Of a DNA stretch of 64,000 nucleotides, positions 17,168 through 25,145 are shown in pieces. Made by a program: the position numbers and the translations under genes. This DNA comes from CAXMMR01 sp963692975. Its GTDB lineage: Bacteria > Pseudomonadota > Alphaproteobacteria > Acetobacterales > Acetobacteraceae. Below the pieces are notes generated by a model. The model searched no databases. It was given only the letters and a program-made list of their open reading frames with translations, and was not told the DNA's origin. How positions within the stretch are numbered: the first letter of the stretch is position 1; each line of letters starts with the position of its first letter. The stretch lies in the NCBI GenBank assembly GCA_963692975.2, contig CAXMMR010000032.1, forward strand, positions 71,185 to 135,184, written 5' to 3'.

Positions 17168-17215
17168 GGCCCCAGACCCCCATCTCTTGAGCAAAAGTTC
17201 CCCAGGGCTTTGCCG
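17126..17215. repeat. GC-hairpin repeat, copy 5 (overlaps cfa 3' end)
   Basis: Reads AAGGCCAGAGGCTCTGCCTCTGG, then GGGGCCTGAGGCCCCAGACCCCC and a weak distal arm GGGCTTTGCC. Bases 17126-17167 are inside the cfa reading frame and supply its stop TGA. Confidence 0.8.
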
Positions 17216-17262
17216 TTGGCGTCCAAACCCTTAACGGCGTGGCCTCAAGGTAGGAGAACGAC

Positions 17263-18024
17263 GTGAACCTGGATCTCGCTGGCCGCCGTGTGCTCATCAC
17301 AGGTGCTTCGCAGGGTATCGGAGAAGGTCTCGCGCACGCCTTCGGCGAAGAGGGATGTGACCTGATCTTGGTGGCGCGCAGCGCCGAGAAGCTCGCCGGC
17401 CTCGCAGATCAAGTGCGCTCCAGGTGGAACGTGTCCGTGGACGTCTTGGCCCTCGATCTCACGGCTGCCGAAGCAGAGAATCAATTGAACGCTCTGGAAC
17501 GTGTCGACGTGCTGGTCAACAACGCGGGCGCGATCCCCGGTGGAGACTTGCAGACCGTGCAGTCGCTGGCGTGGCGTCGGGCGTGGGACCTCAAAGTCTA
17601 CGGCTACATCGATCTGTGCCGGATGTTCTACGCCAAGATGAAGCAACACGGTGGCGGCGTGATCCTCAATAACATCGGGGCGAGCGCCGAATTCTTCGAT
17701 CCGACCTACATTGCGGGAAGCACCGGCAACGCAGCCCTTGTGGCATTCACCCGCGCTCTCGGTTCGAGAAGCTTGGACGATAAGATCCGGGTCCTCGGCG
17801 TCAGCCCAGGCCCGGTCGCGACCGACCGCATCGAGCGTCTGCTGAACGAGCGCCGTAAGGCATCCGGCGAGGAACAAGCGAGTGCAGCCTTCCCTCTTGG
17901 TCGGCCGGCGACTGTCCGGGAGGTCGCCGACCTGTTCCTCTTTCTGGCGTCGCCGCGGTCCGCTTACACCACGGGTGTCGTCTTCACGTTGGATGGCGGA
18001 CTGTCCGCCCGCCACGGGCCGTAA
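17263..18024 (+). CDS. SDR-family oxidoreductase with atypical active site
   Basis: 253 aa classical-length short-chain dehydrogenase fold. Cofactor motif TGASQGIGEGLAHAFGEEG and VLVNNAGAIPGGD are intact. The usual catalytic YxxxK is replaced by YIAGS (in DPTYIAGSTGNAALVAF), so the Lys is absent. Substrate unknown. The GTG start at 17263 is supported by TAGGAG at 17251-17256. Base composition looks slightly less GC-biased than neighbours. It stands alone between cfa and rsmA, convergent with rsmA. Confidence 0.85.
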   Translation: MNLDLAGRRVLITGASQGIGEGLAHAFGEEGCDLILVARSAEKLAGLADQVRSRWNVSVDVLALDLTAAEAENQLNALERVDVLVNNAGAIPGGDLQTVQSLAWRRAWDLKVYGYIDLCRMFYAKMKQHGGGVILNNIGASAEFFDPTYIAGSTGNAALVAFTRALGSRSLDDKIRVLGVSPGPVATDRIERLLNERRKASGEEQASAAFPLGRPATVREVADLFLFLASPRSAYTTGVVFTLDGGLSARHGP

Positions 18025-18066
18025 TCCCTCAAAGCGAACGCCCGGCCTCGCTGCCCCTTAGCTGCC

Positions 18067-18882
18067 TTAAAGCCTCTCCAAAAGCCGCTCGAAGTCCGCC
18101 ACCGACAGCGTCTCGCCCCGCCGCTCCGGCGCAATCCCCGCCCGCTCCAGCAGCCCCGCCCCGCCCAGCGGCCGCAGCGCCACCCGCAGCATCTTTCGCC
18201 GCTGCCCGAACGCCGCCAGCGTTAGCCGCTCCATGGCGACGAAGCGGTCCGGCGTCGGCTGACTATCGTGCGGCACCAGCCCAACCACGGCGGAGTGCAC
18301 CTTGGGCGGCGGGATGAACGCCGCCGGCGGCAGCCGCAGCAGCAGCGTCGTCTTGCACGTCCATTGCGCCAGCACGGACAGCCGCCCGTAGGCCGGCGTG
18401 TCGGGGCGTGCGGCGATCCGCTCGGCCACCTCGAGCTGAAACATCAGCGTCAGCCGTTCCCACAGCGCCGCCTCGCGCAGCCATCGCACCAGCAGCGGCG
18501 TCGCCACGTTGTAGGGCAGGTTGGCGACGATCTGCCGCGGCGCGGCGGTCAGCGCCGGCAGGTCAATGCGCTGCGCATCGGCGAGCAGTACGCTCAGCCG
18601 ACCGGGCGCCTCGACGGTAAGCTCCTCGATCGCCATCACCGCCCGGGCATCGATCTCGACGGCGAGGATGTGCGCGGCGGCGGTGTCGAGCAACGCCCGT
18701 GTCAGGCCGCCCGGCCCGGGCCCGACCTCCACCACGTGCCGCCCTTCGAGCGGCCCGGCGAGGCTCGCGATCCGCTCCGTAATCGCGCCGTCAAGCAGGA
18801 AGTGCTGACCGAGCTTATGCCGCGCGGCAAGCTGATGGCGGGCGATCACGTCGCGCAACGGCGGTCGTGCGGGGGATGTCAC
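18067..18882 (-). CDS. rsmA: 16S rRNA dimethyladenosine transferase
   Basis: Dimethylates two adjacent adenosines near the 3' end of 16S rRNA (KsgA). 271 aa. Motif I HVVEVGPGPGGLTRALLD, catalytic NLPYNVATPLLVRWL, and a C-terminal helical part with FGQRRKMLRVALRPLGG. The N-terminus contains HKLGQHFLLDGAITERIA. It is divergent from glk. Confidence 0.96.
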   Translation of the reverse strand: MTSPARPPLRDVIARHQLAARHKLGQHFLLDGAITERIASLAGPLEGRHVVEVGPGPGGLTRALLDTAAAHILAVEIDARAVMAIEELTVEAPGRLSVLLADAQRIDLPALTAAPRQIVANLPYNVATPLLVRWLREAALWERLTLMFQLEVAERIAARPDTPAYGRLSVLAQWTCKTTLLLRLPPAAFIPPPKVHSAVVGLVPHDSQPTPDRFVAMERLTLAAFGQRRKMLRVALRPLGGAGLLERAGIAPERRGETLSVADFERLLERL

Positions 18883-18979
18883 CCCTCGTCATAGCACCAT
18901 CCGTATGGCGGCAGCGTGGTCGTTGCGGCAGGTTCGGCACTGGAGCATTGTCACGCGAGGTCACAGAGGCGCGAGCGGA

Positions 18980-19948
18980 ATGGCGGATGGCGGCACCCGG
19001 CTAGTCGGCGACATCGGCGGCACCAACGTGCGCCTGGCGCTGGTCGAGGGCGACGGCGAGCCGCATGACGAGCGCAAGCTGCCGGTTCGCCAGTTTCTCG
19101 GCCTGGCCGAGGCAGCGCTCGACTACCTGGGCGGCCGGCGCGTCGATGAGGCGGTGTTTGCCGTTGCAACCCCCGTCGCCGGCGACGCTGTCGCCTTCAC
19201 CAACAGCCCCTGGCAGTTTTCGCAACGCGAGCTGAAGAGCCAACTTCAGCTTGGTCGCCTCGCCGTGATCAACGACTTCGTCGCCCAGGCCGCCGCCATC
19301 GAGACGCTGGACCACGCGGACCTGCGCAACATCAAGCCCGGCGCCCGCGAGGCCGACAAGCCAGCGGTCGTCGTCGGCCCGGGCACCGGCCTCGGCGTCG
19401 CTCTCATCGTCGCCGAGGAGCATCGGCGCGAGATCCTGCCGAGCGAGGCGGGACATATGTCGTGCGCCGCCAACACGCCGCTGCAGGCCGCGATCCTGGC
19501 GGTGCTTGTCCACCGCTTCGGCCACGTCTCCACCGAGCGCCTGCTGTCTGGCCCGGGTCTCGTCAACCTTGCGACCGCGCTCGGCGAGATCCACGGCACG
19601 CCGCTCGGCGACCTCACTCCGGCCGACGTCTCTGCGCGCGCCGCCGACGGCTCATGTCCGCTGTGCCGCGAGGCCTTCACCGTGTTTTCCCAGGTGCTGG
19701 GCGCGGCCGCAGGCGACCTGGTGCTGGCGGTGCTTGGCTTTGGCGGCGTGTTCCTGACCGGCGGCCTGAGCCGAAACATCGCCGCCCTGCTCGACATGCC
19801 GGCGCTGTGCGAGGCCTTCCTCGCCAAGGGTCGGTTCCGCGAGCGTCTGTCCGGCGTGCCGATCGACCAGGTCATGCGTGCCCATAGCGGCCTGGCCGGA
19901 GCCGCCGCCTATGGCCGCACCCGGGTCCGGCCAATCAACTATCGCTAG
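18980..19948 (+). CDS. glk: Glucokinase
   Basis: ATP-dependent glucose phosphorylation, bacterial Glk (ROK-unrelated) type. 322 aa. ATP/phosphate motif LVGDIGGTNVRLALVE near the N-terminus; FTNSPWQFSQRELKSQL and LAVINDFVAQAAAI around the substrate site; VVGPGTGLGVALIV; GLSRNIAALL near the C-terminus. The start ATG 18980 has a purine-rich upstream region; the frame is open 25 codons earlier without family similarity. Confidence 0.94.
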   Translation: MADGGTRLVGDIGGTNVRLALVEGDGEPHDERKLPVRQFLGLAEAALDYLGGRRVDEAVFAVATPVAGDAVAFTNSPWQFSQRELKSQLQLGRLAVINDFVAQAAAIETLDHADLRNIKPGAREADKPAVVVGPGTGLGVALIVAEEHRREILPSEAGHMSCAANTPLQAAILAVLVHRFGHVSTERLLSGPGLVNLATALGEIHGTPLGDLTPADVSARAADGSCPLCREAFTVFSQVLGAAAGDLVLAVLGFGGVFLTGGLSRNIAALLDMPALCEAFLAKGRFRERLSGVPIDQVMRAHSGLAGAAAYGRTRVRPINYR

Positions 19949-20055
19949 CTGTTCGGCAACCCGACGCCGGTCTCGACACATGTCTGCAACCGCCGTCGCG
20001 CTGGCGCCGTTCCGGCAAGAGTCGGCCGGCGGCTCGCCGGCCTGGAGTGTCAGTG

Positions 20056-20487
20056 ATGCGCATAATCCCGGCCATGACCCTGCTCGCGATTCTCGCGGCC
20101 ACGCCGTCGGCTGTCCGGGCGCAGACCGCGCCTTCCGGCAAGCTGACCAACGCGCCGGTGCCGGACGATGCTGTAGGCGACAGCCGCGGCGGCCCGAGCG
20201 TCGGCACGATCGGACGCGCCGCGCCGGACGCCGCTGCCGGGCGCAGCCTCGGAAATGGTGTTGCGAGTCGTCCCAACGTTCTGTCGCCCGACGGCGCAGG
20301 TGCCTATAACAGCGTCGCGCCCACTACGAGCGACACCCGCGTTCTACCGGGCACGACTGGCGCTAGCGCCACCGTGGGGAGTTCTGCGGGCGGCCCTGGA
20401 GCAATTGGTCTCGGCGGCACCGGCGCCGGCGGCAGCACGGGGCTGGGCACCATTGGAAGCACCAACAACAACACCAACCTGCACTGA
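20056..20487 (+). CDS. Small secreted Gly/Ser/Thr-rich protein
   Basis: 143 aa. The N-terminus MRIIPAMTLLAILAATPSAV with an Ala-rich cleavage region (VRA/QTA, about residue 22) is a signal peptide. The mature part is low-complexity (GGPGAIGLGGTGAGGSTG, ending STNNNTNLH), likely disordered and periplasmic. The ribosome-binding site CTGGAG at 20042-20047 favours ATG 20056 over the upstream GTG 20047. No family recognised. Confidence 0.65.
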   Translation: MRIIPAMTLLAILAATPSAVRAQTAPSGKLTNAPVPDDAVGDSRGGPSVGTIGRAAPDAAAGRSLGNGVASRPNVLSPDGAGAYNSVAPTTSDTRVLPGTTGASATVGSSAGGPGAIGLGGTGAGGSTGLGTIGSTNNNTNLH

Positions 20488-20534
20488 CCATCACTCCTTC
20501 GGCGGTGCTTGACGCGAGAGCGGCGTAGATGGGC

Positions 20535-20554
20535 CCGACGGCTTTCGCCGTCGG
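20535..20554. terminator. Candidate bidirectional terminator hairpin
   Basis: CCGACGGC-TTTC-GCCGTCGG lies between the convergent small secreted protein gene and the DUF2382 gene. The perfect 8-bp GC stem has a tetraloop and no strong T tract, so termination efficiency is uncertain. Confidence 0.6.
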
Positions 20555-20566
20555 ACCTTGGTCGTC

Positions 20567-21436
20567 TTAGATATTCGGCTTCACCGTCTCGGCGCCAACC
20601 GGGCGCGTCGCCGTGGTTGTTGTCTGGCCCGGGATCTGCTCGATCTCGACCTCCTCCTTGCGCACGGTGTCGCGCACGGTCTCGGTGCGATCTGTGGCCG
20701 CCTTGCGCAAGCCGACCTCTTCGTAGACGCGTGCCGTCTTGGAGACCACCGCCTCCTCGGCTGACGCCGTCATCTCGATTGTCTTCTCGGAGAACTCGTC
20801 GGCCGCAAGCGAGCGGCCATCGGTCACCGGCCGACGCTCAAGCGTCACGGTCTCGTCATGCAGGCTGACGGTCTCGGTGACCGGCGTCTCGACCACGTAG
20901 CGGCGGATGCGCGTGCCGCCTTTGTTTACGACGCGCTTGCCGACAGCCAGGTTCTCTTCCGATAACTGCAGCTTGTCGCCCGTCGCGCTCGCCACGCCGG
21001 TCGTCGCCATTGGCGCCGTGGCGGTCGTCGCCGTCTTCGCCAGCCCGTAGCCGGCCGTGCGCTCGTCGATGTCGATCGGGTTATGGCTCTCCAGGATCTC
21101 CATCACGCGCGTCACATGCTCATCGGGTGAGCGGACCGTGACGACTGAGGAACCGCTTTCCAGGCTGCGGTCATAAACGGCGCTGTCGGTGTCCGTCTCG
21201 CCACCGAACAGGCTGGACCAGAAGCCTTTCTCGCGCACCGGCTGAGTGCTCGCCATGCCGGACGACATGCCGCCCGTCGCGCCGCCCACCGCGCTGCCCG
21301 TCGCGTCGGACGTCATCGCCGTGCCAGCGTGCAGGCTGATCGCGGCGTCCGGGACGCCAGCGGTCTTCAAGTCAGCAATGGCCGCGTTGGCGTGCGCGGC
21401 AGTGTCGAAAATCGCAACAATCGTTTCGTCAGCCAT
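20567..21436 (-). CDS. YsnF/AvaK-type (DUF2382) stress protein with YflT-like N-terminus
   Basis: 289 aa. Residues about 1-40 (ETIVAIFDTAAHANAAIADL) resemble the YflT general-stress domain. A Gly/Ala/Met-rich linker follows. The DUF2382 domain occupies about 155-265 (LSEENLAVGKRVVNKGG, ETVSLHDETVTLERRPV, AEEAVVSKTARVYEEVGLRK). Proteins of this type are usually stress-induced, with unknown biochemistry. A second DUF2382 gene lies 59 bases upstream on the same strand, suggesting a two-gene unit. Confidence 0.85.
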   Translation of the reverse strand: MADETIVAIFDTAAHANAAIADLKTAGVPDAAISLHAGTAMTSDATGSAVGGATGGMSSGMASTQPVREKGFWSSLFGGETDTDSAVYDRSLESGSSVVTVRSPDEHVTRVMEILESHNPIDIDERTAGYGLAKTATTATAPMATTGVASATGDKLQLSEENLAVGKRVVNKGGTRIRRYVVETPVTETVSLHDETVTLERRPVTDGRSLAADEFSEKTIEMTASAEEAVVSKTARVYEEVGLRKAATDRTETVRDTVRKEEVEIEQIPGQTTTTATRPVGAETVKPNI

Positions 21437-21495
21437 GGAAATGTCCTCGTTGTTATCGACGGTTACTCACTACGCAATCGATGCGGTCGAGCAGC

Positions 21496-21933
21496 TCAAT
21501 CGTCGAGCTCTGTCCTGGTCACATCGACGTCCTGTCGACGCAGCACGACGCGCTCGACGTGGTGCTCTGTTCTCTGCACGCGACGGATGTGCAGCTCCTC
21601 CTTGAGAACAAGCCGCCGCGTCACGACGACTTCTTCCTCGACGACCGGCAGGATGGTGATGTTACCCTCCTGTCGCGTCGGCGGTACTTCGCTGACCACG
21701 CGCCCGACGGCGACGCGCTCGACAACAACGTCGTCGTGGGTAAGCGCCTCGTCGACATCTATCTCACTGGTGCGCGTCACACGTGTGACACGCACCAGCG
21801 TCTTGCGTGTCCGCTTTCTGACGACAAGCTCCTCGACGTGCAGCGGCAGCGTTTGAAAACTCTCATCTTCTGTCAGCGACGTTTCGCACTCCCCTACAGC
21901 CTGACCGCGTGTGGCGAGCGGACTTACGGCCAT
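21496..21933 (-). CDS. Second DUF2382 (YsnF-like) protein
   Basis: 145 aa, made almost only of the charged, Val/Arg/Glu-alternating DUF2382 pattern: LHVEELVVRKRTRKTLVRV, then ITILPVVEEEVVVTRRLVLK and HHVERVVLRRQDVDVTRTEL. No signal peptide. The start ATG 21933 is the first plausible one; the frame is open further, but that part overlaps the regulator gene on the same strand and has no family similarity. It probably forms a unit with the larger DUF2382 gene downstream. Confidence 0.75.
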   Translation of the reverse strand: MAVSPLATRGQAVGECETSLTEDESFQTLPLHVEELVVRKRTRKTLVRVTRVTRTSEIDVDEALTHDDVVVERVAVGRVVSEVPPTRQEGNITILPVVEEEVVVTRRLVLKEELHIRRVQRTEHHVERVVLRRQDVDVTRTELDD

Positions 21934-22153
21934 GTCTAGGCGATGACGGACGCGCGAGCCGCGTCCTCCATCCTGCCAGCAGTCGTCTGCGCCACGCGCT
22001 CTCTCCGTAGTGCCAGGTGCTCGGCCCGCATGTGCGAACCGTGCGTGCCTTACGCTTCTCGGCATCCTCTGTCGCGAAGGCCGCGCATGAATAATCGATG
22101 CGATGTTGCTGAGTCTGGCCGGTTCTTTTGGATCAACCCGGCATGACAAACGC

Positions 22154-23671
22154 CTAGCGGGTTTGCGCCGCGCGTTTTTTTGGCTGCATTGTCTGTGGCT
22201 TGGACGGTATGCCCAGACCCCGCTCGCGCGCCCAGACCACCAACGCACTGCGTTTGTGCACGCCGAGCTTCTTATAGATCGCGGCGATGTGATTCCGCAG
22301 CGTCGTCCGCGCGACCCCAAGCCGCTTGGCGACCTCGTCGTCGGGCAGTCCTTGCGCCAGCAGCTCCAGCACCTCGCGCGCTCGCGCCGGCAGGCTCGCA
22401 AGCTCCGCCTGGTTCGTCGCCGGCCCCTTCGCGCGCGTCAGCGCCGTTAGCCGCTCGACGATCGCCCGGCCAAGGAACGAGCTCTCGGCAAGCACCGATT
22501 GCACGGCCGCCATCAGCTCCGTCTCCGTCTGCTTGCGCTCGGTGATGTCAAGCATGACGCTGAGCACACAGGGCTCATTGCCGATCTGCACCGTGTCCGC
22601 CGAGACCAGGTAGTCGCGCAGCCCGCCATCCTTGTCCTGCAGCTGGATGTCGCACCCGCGCAACTGCCCGGTCTGCCGGATCTGCTGCTCCAGCGCCGCG
22701 CGCGCCTCGCCCGCGCCCCAGAGCCGCAGCTCCGCCTCGCTGCGGCCGACCACCTCCTCGCGCCGCCAGCCGGTGGCCGCGGTGAAGGCGTCGTTCACGT
22801 CGAGGATGCGCAAGCCGGCCAGCGTCAGCACCGCCATCGGGCCGGGCGCCAGATGGAAGGCCTTGCTAAAGCGCTCTTCGCTGGCGCGCAGCGCATCCTC
22901 GGCCTGCTGGCGCGGGTGCAGGTCGGCGAACGTGAACAGCATGCATGCCTCGTCGCCAATCTGCAGCGGCTGGCCACCCAGCAGCACCGTCCGCTCCCGC
23001 CCGTCCGGCAGCACCAGGCAGCCTTCCATCTGCGGAACGGTCTGTCCGGCATGCAGGCGCCGGATCGCAAGCTCGCGCCGCTCCATCCCGTGCAGCACGT
23101 CGAGCTCGTGCATCGAGCGGCCGATCAGCGCCTCGCGCACCCAGCCGGTCAGCTCCAGAAAACCGTGGTTCACCTTCACGTAGCGCATGTCCGACAGCCG
23201 CACGATGATTGCCGGCGCCGGGTTGGCCGCAAACGCCCGCTCGAAGCGCTCCTCTGCGTTGAAGCGCTCGGTCTCGTCGTCCAGGATCACCACCAGGCAG
23301 TCAGCCGCGCCGTTGTCGTCGGTCAGCGCCATGGTGCGAACCTCATGCACCCAACGCCGCCCGTCAGCCCGTCGCGTGACCTCGATCAGCGCCCGATCGA
23401 TCACCTCGCCGCGCAGCAGCCGCTGGATCGGGTACGCCTCGGCCGGCAGCCGCTGGCCGCTGCGGTCCGCCAGCTCGAAGCGCGCGGCATAGCCCGCCGC
23501 GGTCCCGCCAAGCTCGTCCAGCGCCTTGACCCCGTGCAACGCCAGCGCGGTCTCGTCCGCCCAGTGCAGCGTGCCGTCACGGGTGACGATGATGATGCCC
23601 TCGGTCAGCGCGGCGATGATCTGCTGCAGGTGAGTGAGGACGCCGCGCTTATCGGGAATGCTGACGCTCAT
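22154..23671 (-). CDS. Multi-PAS sensor with C-terminal LuxR-type HTH
   Basis: 505 aa, soluble. Three PAS-like modules in order: about 15-125 (IIAALTEGIIIVTRDGTLHW), about 135-255 (PAPAIIVRLSDMRYVKVNHG) and about 265-390 (APGPMAVLTLAGLRILDVND, with DITERKQTE after it). The C-terminal LuxR HTH is at about 435-495 (AREVLELLAQGLPDDEVAKR, then VHKRSALVVWARERG). There is no kinase or receiver domain, so it is likely a one-component sensor-regulator. It is upstream of the DUF2382 pair on the same strand and could control it. The start MSVSIPDKRG avoids repeat-derived codons. Confidence 0.85.
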   Translation of the reverse strand: MSVSIPDKRGVLTHLQQIIAALTEGIIIVTRDGTLHWADETALALHGVKALDELGGTAAGYAARFELADRSGQRLPAEAYPIQRLLRGEVIDRALIEVTRRADGRRWVHEVRTMALTDDNGAADCLVVILDDETERFNAEERFERAFAANPAPAIIVRLSDMRYVKVNHGFLELTGWVREALIGRSMHELDVLHGMERRELAIRRLHAGQTVPQMEGCLVLPDGRERTVLLGGQPLQIGDEACMLFTFADLHPRQQAEDALRASEERFSKAFHLAPGPMAVLTLAGLRILDVNDAFTAATGWRREEVVGRSEAELRLWGAGEARAALEQQIRQTGQLRGCDIQLQDKDGGLRDYLVSADTVQIGNEPCVLSVMLDITERKQTETELMAAVQSVLAESSFLGRAIVERLTALTRAKGPATNQAELASLPARAREVLELLAQGLPDDEVAKRLGVARTTLRNHIAAIYKKLGVHKRSALVVWARERGLGIPSKPQTMQPKKRAAQTR

Positions 23672-23688
23672 CGAGGCCTCGTGGTTGA

Positions 23689-23888
23689 GAAGGTAAGGCA
23701 AGGGGCTTTGCCCCCTTGACCTCATCAAAGGCGGAGCCTTCGAAATCCATCTATTATTAGTGTGCGCGTGGCGAGATCGTTGCCGTGTTGAACAACGATG
23801 ATCGGCTTCGCCAGGCAAGGACGCTAAACTGATGGGGTCTGGGGCCTCACGGCCCCAGCGAGTCAAGGGCAGAGCCCTTGCCTTCCTT
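23689..23888. repeat. GC-hairpin intergenic repeat, copy 6 (full)
   Basis: Outer arm AAGGGGCTTTGCCCCCTTGACC, AAAGGCGGAGCCTTCGAAATCCAT, a variable centre, GGGGTCTGGGGCCTCACGGCCCC, and closing CAAGGGCAGAGCCCTTG. It separates the metallo-beta-lactamase-fold gene (stop at 23902) from the PAS-LuxR gene. Confidence 0.85.
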
Positions 23889-23901
23889 AACCTGCCTTCG
23901 G

Positions 23902-24915
23902 TCAAACGCTCCTGAAGCGGCCGGCGACCTCTCGCAACTGCCCCCGCCGCACCAGCAGGTTCACATGCGCCATCGCCTCGCTGAAGGCGAAGCCCATCTG
24001 GTGCGGGTCCTCGATCCGGCGGGCGAACACCACCGGCACCAGCTCCGCCCCGCTATGGTCCTGCTCGGCACAGGCTACGAGGATCGCCGCGCAGCGCGCC
24101 TCGTGGTGCGCCGCCAGCTCGTCGAGCCGCGCATGCAGCCCGACGAACGGCCGCTCATGGCCCGGCAGCAGCAGCGTCTTGTCGGCAACCTCGCGCCTCA
24201 TCGCCGCCAGCGAGCGCAGGTAGTTGCCGAGCGGGTCGCCCTCGGGGTTCATCGCAAACACGCTGATGTTGGGCGAGATCCGCGCCAGAACCTGGTCTGC
24301 GCAGAGCAGGATGTTCTCCGCCACGCAATGCAGCATCACCTGATCGGGCGAGTGGCCGCCGCCGGTCAGCACGTCGAACCGCCGTCCGCCCAGCTCCAGC
24401 GTCTCGCCCGCGGCAATGCTGCGAAAGCTCTGCGGCAGGCCGGTGACCAGCCGCAGGTAACGCCGGCCGTCCGAGACCAGCACCCGCGTCGTCGCCTCGT
24501 CCATGCCGTGCCGCCGGTAGAAGTCGCGATGCGGCCCGTCCACCGTGTGCCCTGTGTCGACGGTGAGCAGCCGCGCATGCAGATACTCCACCTCGCTCAT
24601 CAGCAGCGTGACGCCGAGCCGCTCGCACAGCCAGCCCACCATGCCGATGTGGTCGGGATGATAGTGGGTGCCGATGATGCGGGTGAGCGGCCGCTCCCGC
24701 AGCAGGCCCGCCAGCAGCGCCTCCCAGCGCGCGATCGTCGCCGCATCGCCAAGCCCGGTGTCGACCACCGCGTAGCCGTCACCATCCTCGACCAAATAGA
24801 GGTTCACGTGGTTGAGCTGAAACGGCAGCGGCAATTGCAGCCACAAGATGCCCGGCGCGACCTCGATCATCTCGCCAGGCGAGGGCGGAGAAGGATGCGG
24901 GAAGCGTGGGCTCAT
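23902..24915 (-). CDS. Metallo-beta-lactamase-fold hydrolase
   Basis: 337 aa. Zn-binding motif THYHPDHIGMVGW near residue 90, later GGGHSPDQVMLHC and LLLPGHERPFVGL supply the remaining His/Asp ligands. The N-terminal strand pair is NHVNLYLVEDGDGYAVVDTG. A C-terminal helical extension follows (AHHEARCAAILVACAEQDHS, then EAMAHVNLLVRRGQLREV). The family covers hydroxyacylglutathione-hydrolase-like and thioesterase-like enzymes; substrate not assignable. The start ATG 24915 excludes 23 repeat-derived codons. Confidence 0.88.
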   Translation of the reverse strand: MSPRFPHPSPPSPGEMIEVAPGILWLQLPLPFQLNHVNLYLVEDGDGYAVVDTGLGDAATIARWEALLAGLLRERPLTRIIGTHYHPDHIGMVGWLCERLGVTLLMSEVEYLHARLLTVDTGHTVDGPHRDFYRRHGMDEATTRVLVSDGRRYLRLVTGLPQSFRSIAAGETLELGGRRFDVLTGGGHSPDQVMLHCVAENILLCADQVLARISPNISVFAMNPEGDPLGNYLRSLAAMRREVADKTLLLPGHERPFVGLHARLDELAAHHEARCAAILVACAEQDHSGAELVPVVFARRIEDPHQMGFAFSEAMAHVNLLVRRGQLREVAGRFRSV

Positions 24916-24926
24916 CGGCTGGTTCA

Positions 24927-25138
24927 AGAAAGGCCAGGGGCGTCGCCCCTGGACCCGATTAAAGGCGAAGCCTCTAAAATCCATGTCTCAGTCATGTTCC
25001 CACAGCAAGTTCGATGCTGTGGGAAGCTGGATTGAATAGCGTCACCAAGCAAGAAAGTGCCTGTCGCGACTCCATGCGACGGGGCTTGAGGCCCCAGGCC
25101 CCAGCGGAGTCCAGAGGCGGAGCCTCTGGCCTTCCTTC
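24927..25138. repeat. GC-hairpin intergenic repeat, copy 7 (full)
   Basis: GGCCAGGGGCGTCGCCCCTGG, TTAAAGGCGAAGCCTCTAAAATCCAT, a variable centre with an added CCCACAGC...GCTGTGGG stem, then GGGGCTTGAGGCCCC and CCAGAGGCGGAGCCTCTGGCC. The right end stops 8 bases before the hslU stop codon. Confidence 0.85.
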
Positions 25139-25145
25139 ACCCGCC

